Shown one piece after another: positions 32,954 to 41,332 of a stretch of DNA of 42,458 nucleotides. The notes beneath the pieces are model-generated. The model saw only the letters and a program-made list of their open reading frames with translations. It made no database searches and was not told the DNA's origin. The DNA is taken from the NCBI GenBank assembly GCA_016870995.1, contig VFZU01000045.1:1-42458 (forward strand), read 5' to 3'. The first letter of the stretch is position 1; the number at the start of each line of letters is the position of its first letter. Position numbers and translations under genes: made by a program. This DNA comes from Acidobacteriota bacterium (lineage in GTDB: Bacteria > Acidobacteriota > Terriglobia > Bryobacterales > Bryobacteraceae).

Positions 32954-34141
32954 ATGAAGTGGATTGCAGTCGTTTTCGGCCTTCTCGCGCTCTCCGGATG
33001 TTCGCGCGACACCAGGCCCGAGAATCGCGTCGCCGCTTCTTTCCACGCCGAAGAGCTGCCTGAGGATTTCAAACTCGACCTCCGCAATCGCAAGGTTTTC
33101 CCCTTCTCGGTAGTGCCTGGTGGCACGGTCAACAAGTCAGAAGCCCAATCGAAAGCCGCCGCCGACCCCATCGTCCGCCAGCACTATGCAGGCATCCAGT
33201 TCGACAAACTGAAGCCCTTCCGCCTCACCAAGCCTGCCGAGGGCTACGTCTCATACCGAATTGGCAATCGCATCTTCTGGACCTCCCGCCGCCTCTACCT
33301 CAAGCCCGGCGAAATCCTCCTCAGCGACGGTCTCAACCTGATCCGCGGCCGCTGCGGCAATCGCGTCTCTTTAACGGCCCAGTTCCCCGTCTTGCCTCCC
33401 TACAGTGAACCCAAGCAGGCAACCCTCGACCAACCCGGCCTTGAAACTTCAGCTCGTGACGCCCTCACCGCAGCCATCACCCAGCCCAACGTTTTCGCCC
33501 TCACGCCAAACGCCCCGGAGCAGATCCTCACCCTCCCGGCCAAAGTCCCAGATTGGATTTTCTCTGTTGCCCCACCCATCACCGGCCCTGGTCTCATTGG
33601 AGGAGGCTTCCCTGGCGGCCTGCCCTTGCCCAACCCCGGCGGCGGCATCGTCCTGCAGTCCGGCTACTTCTGGCTATTCCCCTATGCTCCGCCGATCAAC
33701 GAGACCTTCACCTTCAATCTGCCTCCAATCCAACCACCGGTCTTCCCGATCTTTGCGATTCCTCCCACCTACACCTATGGCTTCCAGCTTGGTGGCAACG
33801 TCTTTGCCACCATCTTTGAGATCCCCTTTTTCCCCGGCACCTCCCTACCGCCTCCATCGGGCCGGCTACCCACAATCCCGAACCCCACGATCCTGATCTC
33901 TACTCTCACGACGCCGCCTGTGATCGTGCCCCCGGGCACCCTCGTTCCCCCCGACAACCAGATCCCCCCGCCTCCACCACCACCCGGCACGCCCAATCCC
34001 CCCGGAACCCCGAATCCGCCAGTCCTGCCCCCCGACGGCGAGACACCTCCGATTTTCGAACCTATCCCCGAGCCCAACACTCTCTGGACACTCGGCCTTG
34101 CCACGCTGCTCTTGCTGAACCTCAGGCATCGAACACGCTAG
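32954..34141 (+). CDS. PEP-CTERM protein with lipobox-like leader
   Basis: 395 residues from ATG 32954 (TTG 32951 is just upstream). The leader MKWIAVVFGLLALSGCSRD has a lipobox-like LSGC. The C-terminus, from about residue 372, is PEPNTLWTLGLATLLLLNL followed by RHRTR: the PEP motif, membrane helix and basic tail of a PEP-CTERM sorting signal handled by an exosortase. The middle has a conserved-looking block SYRIGNRIFWTSRRLYLKPGE and then Pro/Gly-rich stretches, including a run of seven prolines. Function is unknown; surface or exopolysaccharide-linked roles are common for such proteins. No exosortase is in the window. Confidence 0.75.
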   Translation: MKWIAVVFGLLALSGCSRDTRPENRVAASFHAEELPEDFKLDLRNRKVFPFSVVPGGTVNKSEAQSKAAADPIVRQHYAGIQFDKLKPFRLTKPAEGYVSYRIGNRIFWTSRRLYLKPGEILLSDGLNLIRGRCGNRVSLTAQFPVLPPYSEPKQATLDQPGLETSARDALTAAITQPNVFALTPNAPEQILTLPAKVPDWIFSVAPPITGPGLIGGGFPGGLPLPNPGGGIVLQSGYFWLFPYAPPINETFTFNLPPIQPPVFPIFAIPPTYTYGFQLGGNVFATIFEIPFFPGTSLPPPSGRLPTIPNPTILISTLTTPPVIVPPGTLVPPDNQIPPPPPPPGTPNPPGTPNPPVLPPDGETPPIFEPIPEPNTLWTLGLATLLLLNLRHRTR

Positions 34142-34164
34142 ATCAAGGACCGCCCCGAAGCGTT

Positions 34165-34938
34165 CTACAAAAAAGCTGAAACCTTCTCGAGGCATTGATC
34201 TACAACCGATCGGTCTGTACCAAACACAACTTTGCAATTGGTATCGCTCCAGCAGATACTCATCGGCCTACGACACAAGATTGCACTTTGCGAAGTCTCA
34301 CTCATCGCAATCGGCACTGCGAAGCCATGAGCCCTTCCACGACCATTTCCAGAAGTGATCGGTAAGCAAACGCACCAACCGAAAGCATTGAATCGATTAG
34401 CCGAGATCACAAGCCACAACTGGCTCATGTACTGCTTGCCATCTACTTTTTCCATAAAGATGACATCGCCTCTGCCAGGTGCTTGAGCCGCGTCATAGTC
34501 GACCTCCAATTCGCCCGGGAATTCCATATCGTCCAGGGTCACTTCGCTCAGGCAGGATGACAACAGCTTGATCTTGGCTTCATCATTCTCACCCTCAGAA
34601 TTCGATTCCAGTGGCGAAGTTGCAATCAACCGCAAGCCAGGAAAACTCGGCAGTCCACCATTCGGAAGTTGCTTCCAAGGGAGAATTTCATAACCTTTCA
34701 TTGCTTTGAAGTACAAGTCGGAGCTCACAGCAATCAGACAGTTTTTCAAAACCTCAATGCCGTCCTCGCCTTCAACGGTTCGCTGATAAACCGCGTCGTT
34801 CAAAGTAACCGAAACAGACCCAGTAATGTTCCCAGGCGTTCCCGCTGCTTCCCCCAGTGACAGCTGAATCTTGAGGGGTTCTTGAATGCCGTCTTTCGCA
34901 ACAAGTACTTCTCGCGTTAGTGAAAGTTTTCTTTGCAT
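34165..34938 (-). CDS. DUF6968-like/MazF-like fusion protein
   Basis: 257 residues from ATG 34938, with GAAGG about 10 bases upstream. Residues 1-80 (MQRKLSLTREVLVAKDG, VEGEDGIEVLKNCLIAVSSD) resemble the small DUF6968 domain. Residues 131-150 (SEVTLDDMEFPGELEVDYDA) are acidic and look like the toxin-binding tail of MazE. Residues 155-257 follow the MazF/PemK fold: GRGDVIFMEKVDG, LWLVISANRFN, CVCLPITSGN, AHGFAVPI, SICWSDTNCKVVFG, VVDQCLEKVSAFL. The usual catalytic Arg of the HRP motif is Q173 here, while the Thr of PIT (T194) is kept. It could be an inactive or altered RNase, or a self-restrained toxin. No separate antitoxin gene is adjacent. Confidence 0.55.
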   Translation of the reverse strand: MQRKLSLTREVLVAKDGIQEPLKIQLSLGEAAGTPGNITGSVSVTLNDAVYQRTVEGEDGIEVLKNCLIAVSSDLYFKAMKGYEILPWKQLPNGGLPSFPGLRLIATSPLESNSEGENDEAKIKLLSSCLSEVTLDDMEFPGELEVDYDAAQAPGRGDVIFMEKVDGKQYMSQLWLVISANRFNAFGWCVCLPITSGNGRGRAHGFAVPIAMSETSQSAILCRRPMSICWSDTNCKVVFGTDRSVVDQCLEKVSAFL

Positions 34939-34956
34939 CCTTGGCCCGCCTTCAAT

Positions 34957-34990
34957 AAAAAACGCCGCCAGCCTCAAGGACCGAGCGGCG
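34957..34990 (-). terminator. Intrinsic terminator downstream of tpx
   Basis: On the minus strand CGCCGC and GCGGCG form a 6-bp GC stem with further partial pairing inside, followed at once by six T residues (A-run at 34957-34962). It lies 20 bp after the tpx stop and ends 18 bp before the MazF-like fusion gene, whose ribosome site is in the terminator tail. Confidence 0.8.
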
Positions 34991-35009
34991 CTTCCAAATT
35001 GAATAAAAC

Positions 35010-35510
35010 TTACAGTGCAGCCTTCGCAGCAGCCAGCGCCGCATCATAATTCGGATGCTCCGCCACTTCGCCCACATATTCAACGTGCTTCAGCACATTG
35101 TCCTTACCCACCACAAAGATCGCGCGGCTCTCAATCCGCAGCGGCTCAATCAGCGTGCCGTAATTCGTCCCAAAGCTCGCCGTCTTGTGGTCGCTCAGCA
35201 TCTTCACCTTATCCACGCCAAAAGCCCCACACCAGCGGCTCTGCGCAAACGGCAAGTCCATCGAAACTGTGATCACCTCTAAACCATCCATCTTGGCGAC
35301 TTCATCGTTAAAACGCTTCGTCTGCGCATCGCAAACCGGCGTATCCAGGCTCGGCACAACGCTAAAAACCCGCACCGTTCCACCGGCACCCAGCGTCACC
35401 GGCTTCAGATCCGATCCAATCAATTCAAAATCAGGCGCCGCATCGCCAGCCTTCAATTCAGGGCCAACGAGGGCAAGGGGATTCCCCTTCAATGTTGTTT
35501 GACGTGACAT
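35010..35510 (-). CDS. tpx: Thiol peroxidase (Tpx-type peroxiredoxin)
   Basis: 166 residues, normal length. It reduces hydrogen and lipid peroxides using thioredoxin. Peroxidatic C60 is in VVPSLDTPVCDAQT and resolving C94 in FAQSRWCGAFGV, the spacing typical of Tpx. The N-terminal TTLKGNPLALVGPELKAGD is also family-specific. The start is 4 bp after the rnr stop with a GAGGG ribosome site, so it is likely co-transcribed with rnr. A strong intrinsic terminator follows. Confidence 0.96.
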   Translation of the reverse strand: MSRQTTLKGNPLALVGPELKAGDAAPDFELIGSDLKPVTLGAGGTVRVFSVVPSLDTPVCDAQTKRFNDEVAKMDGLEVITVSMDLPFAQSRWCGAFGVDKVKMLSDHKTASFGTNYGTLIEPLRIESRAIFVVGKDNVLKHVEYVGEVAEHPNYDAALAAAKAAL

Positions 35511-35514
35511 ACCC

Positions 35515-37764
35515 TCAGCTTACCAACATGAAGCTCAGCCGCTTCTCTGACAAATCGACCTTCACCAGCGCCACCCTCACCTTGTCCCCAATCCCAAACG
35601 TCCGCTTCGTGCGCTGCCCCACGATCCGCCGAGAATTCTCCTGATACGCATAGTGATCCCGCGGCAACGTATCAATCGGAATCAACCCTTCAATAAACAA
35701 CTCCTCCAGCTCCACAAAACACCCAAACTTCGTCGTCGAAATAATCAGCGCGTCAAACTCATCCCCCACCTTCTCGCTCATAAAACGCATCTTCTTCCAC
35801 TCCACCAGCTCGCGCTCCGCCTCGGCCGCCCGCCTCTCCGTGAAGCTCGTATCGTTCCCCAAAGCCCGCAACGTCTCCTCGTCATACCGCATCCCCGCTA
35901 GGATCCGATGCACCACCAGATCCGGATACCGCCGGATCGGCGAAGTAAAGTGCGTATACGACTTCGACGCCAGCGCAAAATGCCCCTCGTTCTCGCTCGA
36001 ATACCGCGCCTGCTTCAAACTCCGCAACATCAGAAAACTCAGGATCCTCTCCTCGGCCCGCCCCTCAATCTTCGCCACCAGCTTCTGATAGTGCTTCGAA
36101 CTTACAGTCGCATTCGGGTTACTAATAAACACATCCTTACGAATCTTCCGCCCATCCCGCGTGCTCTTGATATTGGCCAACTTCTTCACAGGCACCGCCC
36201 CCAGCCCCAGCGACACGCCAAACTTCGACGCCGCCTCCTCAAACTCCGCCACCCGCTTGGCATCCGGCGTCTCGTGGATCCGGTACAAGCTCGCCACACC
36301 CATCGCCTCCAGATGCGTCGCCACCGCCTCATTAGCGATCAACATCAACTCCTCGATCAATCGATGCGCGATATTGCGAGGGCTCCGCGACACCCCCACC
36401 ATCTCCCCAAACGGATCAAACTCAATCACCGCCTCAGGCAAGTCAAAGTCAATCGACCCGCGTCTCGACCGCATCCGGTTCAACACCAGTGCCAGCTCCT
36501 TCATCAACTCAAACCGCCGCACCAAAGGCGCATAAGTAGAACGCAACTCCGCCTGCTCCTCCTTGGTCCCCTCCAGCAACTTATACACATTCGTGTAAGT
36601 CATCCGCGCCTTGCTCTTGATCACACCCCGGCAAAACTCCTGACTCACAATCATCCCCTGCGGATCGATCTCCATCAGCGCGCTCATCACCAGCCGCTCC
36701 TCATCCGGCCGCAAGCTGCAAATATCCGTTGACAATTCCACCGGCAGCATCGGCACCGCGCGATCCGGAAAATAAACACTCGTCCCCCGCATCATCGCCT
36801 CGCGATCGATTGCAGACCCCGGCCGCACATACCAGCTCACATCCGCAATATGCACCTGCAACTGATAATTTCCACTCTCAAGCTTCTCCACCCACACCGC
36901 ATCGTCAAAATCCCGCGCCGTCTCCCCATCAATCGTCACAATGTCAAAATCCCGAAAATCCCGCCGGTCCTCCCACTCCCTCGGCCCAATCTCCCGCCTC
37001 ACCGCTCGCGCCTCATCAATCACATCCGGCCCAAACTCATGCGGCAGATGATGCTTGCGAATCATGATCTCCACATCCACCCCAAAATCATCCTCAAACC
37101 CTAACAACTCCACCACCCGCCCGACGCCATTCGTATCCTCGTCCGGAAAGTCCAACACCTCCACCGTCACCATCATCCCGTTCATGTCCGCCACCTGCTC
37201 CACGCGCACTTCCTTCTGCCCCACGCGATCCGGATTCACCTGCATAGAAGGAATCTCAAACCCCTCGGGAATCTGAATCCACTGCTTGATCTTCTGGTCA
37301 TAAGGCACAACAAAAGCCCCGCGCTTGGTCAACCGGAACTGTCCCACCATCTTCTGATTCGCCCGGTGCAACACCCGCACGATATCCCCATTCACCCGCC
37401 CATCATGCCCAATCCGCCCCAGCCGCACCAACACGCGATCCCCATGCATCGCCCGCTGCGCCGAATCCTGATTAATAAACACATCCCCCTCGATCCCTTC
37501 CGGCTTCTGATCGAGAATCACAAACCCAAACCCATCCCGGTGCATCCGCAACGTCCCCGACGAAAACTCCCGCGCCTTCGTCGCCAGTTGATACGTGTGA
37601 TTCCGCAACTCAATCAACTGCCCCTTCCGCGTCAGCCGCTCGACAGCCCGCTCCACTTCCTCCCGCCGCACACCCTTGTTCCCCATCTCGCGCGTCAGCG
37701 TCTTCAGCGTCGCCCGTCCATGCGGCATCCGGTTAATATGCGCAAGCAGCGCGTCGTCTTTCAC
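35515..37764 (-). CDS. rnr: Ribonuclease R (3'-5' exoribonuclease)
   Basis: 749 residues from GTG 37764 (VKDDALLAHINRMPHGRATL). The open frame extends 55 codons further but that part overlaps the divergent sulfatase and is low-complexity. Order: winged-helix N-terminal domain, two cold-shock OB folds (SGTLRMHRDGFGFVIL), the RNB catalytic core with FDIVTIDGETARDFDDAVWV holding the metal-binding aspartates, HFTSPIRRYPDLVVHRIL, and a C-terminal S1 domain (GDEFDALIISTTKFGCFVEL). It degrades structured RNA. The lysine-rich tail of some RNase R proteins is missing. Confidence 0.94.
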   Translation of the reverse strand: MKDDALLAHINRMPHGRATLKTLTREMGNKGVRREEVERAVERLTRKGQLIELRNHTYQLATKAREFSSGTLRMHRDGFGFVILDQKPEGIEGDVFINQDSAQRAMHGDRVLVRLGRIGHDGRVNGDIVRVLHRANQKMVGQFRLTKRGAFVVPYDQKIKQWIQIPEGFEIPSMQVNPDRVGQKEVRVEQVADMNGMMVTVEVLDFPDEDTNGVGRVVELLGFEDDFGVDVEIMIRKHHLPHEFGPDVIDEARAVRREIGPREWEDRRDFRDFDIVTIDGETARDFDDAVWVEKLESGNYQLQVHIADVSWYVRPGSAIDREAMMRGTSVYFPDRAVPMLPVELSTDICSLRPDEERLVMSALMEIDPQGMIVSQEFCRGVIKSKARMTYTNVYKLLEGTKEEQAELRSTYAPLVRRFELMKELALVLNRMRSRRGSIDFDLPEAVIEFDPFGEMVGVSRSPRNIAHRLIEELMLIANEAVATHLEAMGVASLYRIHETPDAKRVAEFEEAASKFGVSLGLGAVPVKKLANIKSTRDGRKIRKDVFISNPNATVSSKHYQKLVAKIEGRAEERILSFLMLRSLKQARYSSENEGHFALASKSYTHFTSPIRRYPDLVVHRILAGMRYDEETLRALGNDTSFTERRAAEAERELVEWKKMRFMSEKVGDEFDALIISTTKFGCFVELEELFIEGLIPIDTLPRDHYAYQENSRRIVGQRTKRTFGIGDKVRVALVKVDLSEKRLSFMLVS

Positions 37765-37791
37765 AAAACCATTGTCGGATACAATCCCCTC
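37765..37791. promoter_or_regulatory. 27-bp divergent region with mirrored -10-like boxes
   Basis: ATTGT-CGGAT-ACAAT at 37771-37785 is an inverted repeat. Read forward it gives TACAAT (37780-37785), 6 bases before the sulfatase ATG 37792. Read in reverse it gives GACAAT (37776-37771), 6 bases before the rnr GTG 37764. No ribosome-binding site is seen on either side. This suggests back-to-back leaderless promoters. Confidence 0.4.
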
Positions 37792-39417
37792 ATGGTGACT
37801 CGCCGTTCCTTCCTCCCCACCTTGGCCGCCCCGCTCGCTGCCCAAAGACCCACGTCCAAGCCCAACATCATCCTCATCCTGACCGACGATCAGGGCTACG
37901 GCGACCTCTCCCTCCACGGCAACACCCAACTCAACACCCCCAACATCGACTCCCTCGCCCGCGACGGCGCCCGCTTCACCCGCTTCTGCTCCTCACCCGT
38001 CTGCAGCCCCACCCGTTCCAGCCTCCTCACCGGCCGCTACAACTACCGCACCGGCGTCGTCGACACCTACCTCGGCCGCAGCATGATGCGCCCCCAAGAA
38101 GTCACCATCGCCGAAATGCTCAAACCCGCCGGCTACTCCACCGGCATCTTCGGCAAGTGGCACCTCGGCGACAACTACCCTCTCCGCTCCATCGACCAGG
38201 GCTTCGACGACTCCCTCGTCCTCAACGGCGGCGGCCTCGTCCAACCCGGCGACATCCCCGAAGCCCTCGGCGGCGTCAAGCCCTCCTACTTCAACCCCAT
38301 CCTTTCCCGCAACGGCAAATGGGAACCCCAACGCGGCTACTGCACCGACATCTACTTCAAAGAAGCCCTCCGCTTCATCGACCAGCACCAGAAGAAACCC
38401 TTCTTCTGCTACCTCCCCACCAACGCCCCGCACACCCCTCTCGAAGTCGACGACGCCCTCGTCAAACCCTACCTCGCCAAAGGCCTCGATCCAACCACCG
38501 CCAAGATCTACGCCATGATCGAGAACATCGACACCAACATCGGCACCCTGCTCAACCACCTCAAGTCCCGCAACCTCGACAACAACACCTTGGTCATCTT
38601 CATGACCGACAACGGCCCGCAACAGCGCCGCTACAACGCGAACCTCCGCAACCTCAAAGGCACCCCTTACGAAGGCGGCATCCGCGTCCCCTTCCTGATC
38701 CGCTGGCCCAACCGCATCAAGCCCGGCACAGTCATCGATCGACTCGCCGCCCACATCGACGTCACTCCCACTCTTCTTGAAGCAACAAGTGCAACCACCA
38801 AATCCAGCCTCGACGGCCGCAGCCTCCTCCCTCTCCTCACCGACACCAACGCCACCCAAACCTGGTCCAACCGCTCCATCTTCATCCAGTGGCACCGCGG
38901 CGACGCCCCCAGACCCTTCGAAAACTCCGCCGTCGCCACCCAACGCTACAAACTCATCAACGGCAAAGAACTCTACGACCTCGAACAAGACCCATCGGAA
39001 TCAAAGGACATCGCCGCCGAACAACCCAACATCGTCCGCCAGCTCCGCCTCTCCTACGACGCCTGGTTCAAAGACGTCGCCGGCACCCACAACTACGCTC
39101 CACCCCGCATCGCCATCAGCCCCAAACACCCCGCTCTCCTCACCCGTCAGGACTGGCGCGGCGACAAAGCCGCCTGGACCCCCACCGGCGTCGGCCACTG
39201 GGAGCTCGACATCCAATCCCCCGGCCCCTACGAAGTAACACTCCTCTTCGAAGCCCCCGACACCAACACAAAACTCACCTCCAACTTACTCGGCACCCAT
39301 AACATCACCGCCGGCCAAACCCGCCTCGACCTCAAGAACATCAAACTCCCCCAAGGCCCCGCCCGCCTCGAAGCCCTCGCCGGCACGAAAGGACTCCAAT
39401 ACGCTTGGTTTCGCTAG
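37792..39417 (+). CDS. Tat-exported arylsulfatase-type sulfatase with C-terminal beta domain
   Basis: 541 residues from ATG 37792 (MVTRRSFLPTLAAPLAAQ, a Tat signal); the frame upstream is the antisense of rnr. The formylglycine site C-S-P-T-R is at 71-75. Metal residues D32 and D33 (LILTDDQGYGDLS) and MTDNGPQ, GGIRVPFLIRWP and ELYDLEQDPSESKD are arylsulfatase hallmarks. The last 80 or so residues (GVGHWELDIQSPGPYEVTLL, LDLKNIKLPQGPARLEALA) form an extra beta-sandwich seen in some glycan sulfatases. An FGE-type activator must be elsewhere. Its last codons overlap the start of the next gene. Confidence 0.9.
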   Translation: MVTRRSFLPTLAAPLAAQRPTSKPNIILILTDDQGYGDLSLHGNTQLNTPNIDSLARDGARFTRFCSSPVCSPTRSSLLTGRYNYRTGVVDTYLGRSMMRPQEVTIAEMLKPAGYSTGIFGKWHLGDNYPLRSIDQGFDDSLVLNGGGLVQPGDIPEALGGVKPSYFNPILSRNGKWEPQRGYCTDIYFKEALRFIDQHQKKPFFCYLPTNAPHTPLEVDDALVKPYLAKGLDPTTAKIYAMIENIDTNIGTLLNHLKSRNLDNNTLVIFMTDNGPQQRRYNANLRNLKGTPYEGGIRVPFLIRWPNRIKPGTVIDRLAAHIDVTPTLLEATSATTKSSLDGRSLLPLLTDTNATQTWSNRSIFIQWHRGDAPRPFENSAVATQRYKLINGKELYDLEQDPSESKDIAAEQPNIVRQLRLSYDAWFKDVAGTHNYAPPRIAISPKHPALLTRQDWRGDKAAWTPTGVGHWELDIQSPGPYEVTLLFEAPDTNTKLTSNLLGTHNITAGQTRLDLKNIKLPQGPARLEALAGTKGLQYAWFR

Positions 39418-40322
39418 CCTTCTTCCTCGCCTCCACTCTGCTCCCCTGGCCCGGCGCACAATCGATTGAGACCATCGATCCCGCCAACACCTTCCATGGC
39501 AACCTGAGTGGCCTCACCTTTGCCTCCGACGGCACCCTCTGGGGCATCCGCAACGGCCCCGGCAGTCTCTTCCATCGCGATACCAGCAATAACTGGGCCG
39601 CACCCATCGATCTCCGCTACCCCAACGGCCAAGGCAATCCCGACACCGAAGGCATCACCATCGTCTCCGGTCAGATCTTCGTTTGCGCGGAACGTGACAA
39701 CAAAAACAACAACGCGAGCCGCAATTCCGTCCTCCGCTACAACCCTGATTCCCCCATCGCCACCATGGAATGGGATCTCACCCCGGACCTCCCCACCTCC
39801 AAGCCCAACTTCGGCCTCGAAGCCATCACCTGGCTCCCCGATTCCTTCCTCACCGCCCACAAATTCTGGGATGAATCAAAATCCCACCCCTACAACCCCG
39901 CCGACTACCCCGACCACGGCCAAGGCCTCTTCCTCGTCGGCCTCGAATCGAACGGCACTCTCTACGCCTACGCGCTCAATCAAACCAACAACACGTACAC
40001 CCGCATCGCCATCATCACCATCGGCCTCCCCTCCATCATGGACCTCTTCTTCGACCGCGAACTCCAGGATCTCTATGCCGTCTGCGACGACACTTGCGAG
40101 GGCCAAAGCGCCCTCCTTCGCATCAACCCCTCGGGCCGCTTCACGGTGACCCATCGCTTCGCTCGCCCCGAACAGATGCCCAACCTCAACAACGAAGGCT
40201 TCGCCATCGCCCCTCTCGACACCTGTCGCGACAATCGCCGCACGGCCCTCTTCGCCGACGACGGCGAATCCGGCGGCCACGCCATCCGCGCCACCTCGCT
40301 CCCTTGCACCCGCCTCCAGTAA
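39405..40322 (+). CDS. Exported phytase-esterase-like protein
   Basis: 305 residues from TTG 39405, overlapping the sulfatase stop by 13 bp. The signal peptide (MVSLAFFLASTLLPWPGAQS) supports this start. The body has repeated strand motifs with SGLTFASDGTLWGIRNG, PDTEGITIVSGQIFVCAER, FGLEAITWLPDSFLTAH, MDLFFDRELQDLYAVCDD and NLNNEGFAIAPLDTCRDN, matching the esterase-like-activity-of-phytase (PF13449-type) beta-propeller. It probably hydrolyses phosphate or other esters outside the cell. Translational coupling suggests it works with the sulfatase on the same substrate; that is inference. Confidence 0.72.
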   Translation: MVSLAFFLASTLLPWPGAQSIETIDPANTFHGNLSGLTFASDGTLWGIRNGPGSLFHRDTSNNWAAPIDLRYPNGQGNPDTEGITIVSGQIFVCAERDNKNNNASRNSVLRYNPDSPIATMEWDLTPDLPTSKPNFGLEAITWLPDSFLTAHKFWDESKSHPYNPADYPDHGQGLFLVGLESNGTLYAYALNQTNNTYTRIAIITIGLPSIMDLFFDRELQDLYAVCDDTCEGQSALLRINPSGRFTVTHRFARPEQMPNLNNEGFAIAPLDTCRDNRRTALFADDGESGGHAIRATSLPCTRLQ

Positions 40323-40331
40323 GAAAGCCAA

Positions 40332-40727
40332 CTAAAACCCCGGCAACCGCACATTCGGCGTATTACTCTTCTGCCCCAGCCGCTCCCGCCAGCACGCCAG
40401 CGCCAGCGCCATCACCAAATCATCGTGCGAGTCCTTCTCAAACGCGCCAAACTTATACCCAAACCCCATCCGCCGGATCTCCACCTTCAACAACTCCTCC
40501 TTCAACTCCCGGCTCGAATGGCAATTCGCCGCAATCTTCAACTTCTCCTGCTCCAGATTCGTCTCCAGCGCCTCGGGATAGTTCTCCAGCGCCTTCCCGA
40601 TCACTTCCAAAATCAGGCCCATCCGCACCTTACCGGTCTCGGCCACTTCCACAGGGTTCGCCTCCAGGCTCGACACATCCAGCAACCCATAAAAATGGGG
40701 CGCAATCTTCTTACTCTTCCTCGTCAT
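40332..40727 (-). CDS. Small protein resembling the C-terminal end of a phage terminase large subunit
   Basis: 131 residues from ATG 40727, which overlaps the upstream stop codon (ATGA). The part from about residue 60 (NLEQEKLKIAANCHSSRELK, then EELLKVEIRRMG) and the ending SHDDLVMALALACWRERLG match the closing nuclease-domain pattern of terminase large subunits (L-i-----EL--E, then H-DDLVMALALA). The ATPase and the first nuclease acidic motif are missing. It may be a phage remnant, or a domesticated RNase-H-like domain with its own family. The first 30 residues are not recognised. Confidence 0.45.
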   Translation of the reverse strand: MTRKSKKIAPHFYGLLDVSSLEANPVEVAETGKVRMGLILEVIGKALENYPEALETNLEQEKLKIAANCHSSRELKEELLKVEIRRMGFGYKFGAFEKDSHDDLVMALALACWRERLGQKSNTPNVRLPGF

Positions 40728-41140
40728 TTCACACTCCGTTCTTTCGCTGCCGACCATTTCTCGATTCGCGACGTCAAAGTCTGCATCGCCTTCACCGTAT
40801 CCAGGTGCTGCTTCACCAGTAAGTTAAACGCCCGGTCGCCCAGGCACATCCGGTAAGCCATCAACAGTCTCAAACTCGCGGTCTCCTTCGCTTGCATCAG
40901 CGGCAGGCGCACCCGCTGATTCATCTCGCAATGAATCAGATGATTCGCCCTCTCCGCGCTCCAACGCATCTGCGCCATCGACATCAAATCGCCTTCCTCC
41001 ACCGCCGTCCTTGGTTTCAATTCCTCGATCAACCGATCCAGCAGTTTCTCAAAACAACGCGAGTCTTCGACATCACTCACGCGAAGCGGCTTCAAGGCCT
41101 TGCTGTTCCTCCGTTGTTTCTGTTCAATTTCTAAGTTCAT
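40724..41140 (-). CDS. Helical protein of unknown function
   Basis: 138 residues, with GAGGAA about 7 bases before ATG 41140. The whole protein is predicted by eye to be helical, with no signal peptide: FEKLLDRLIEELKPRTAVEE, MSMAQMRWSAERANHLIHCE, AFNLLVKQHLDTVKAMQTL. It resembles an unnamed group of small helical proteins seen in Solibacter-type genomes. It is translationally coupled to the terminase-like fragment, which might point to a mobile-element origin. No function is claimed. Confidence 0.55.
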   Translation of the reverse strand: MNLEIEQKQRRNSKALKPLRVSDVEDSRCFEKLLDRLIEELKPRTAVEEGDLMSMAQMRWSAERANHLIHCEMNQRVRLPLMQAKETASLRLLMAYRMCLGDRAFNLLVKQHLDTVKAMQTLTSRIEKWSAAKERSVK

Positions 41141-41332
41141 TGGGCGTTCCTCAAGGCATTCGATCTAGCGGCGAGACACAGGCTCACACTCGTTGGAAAG
41201 TTACCAACACCCAAAACGCCGATCACCCCATCTCCACACCTAACCCCAGTCAAATCAACACACTAAAGAATTCAAAATTCACGTGAACCACAATCCACCA
41301 CTCTCGCCGCCAACCCGTGATAGGCTTCCCCC

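Noticed and set aside
37366-37791. Possible 142-residue N-terminal extension of the second sulfatase
   Set aside because: This part is the antisense of rnr, is Pro/His/Arg-rich, and the Tat signal at 37792 marks the real start.
37993-38988. 331-codon minus-strand frame opposite the second sulfatase
   Set aside because: Low-complexity Val/Gly/Glu sequence typical of antisense reading of GC-rich codons; no motif or ribosome site.
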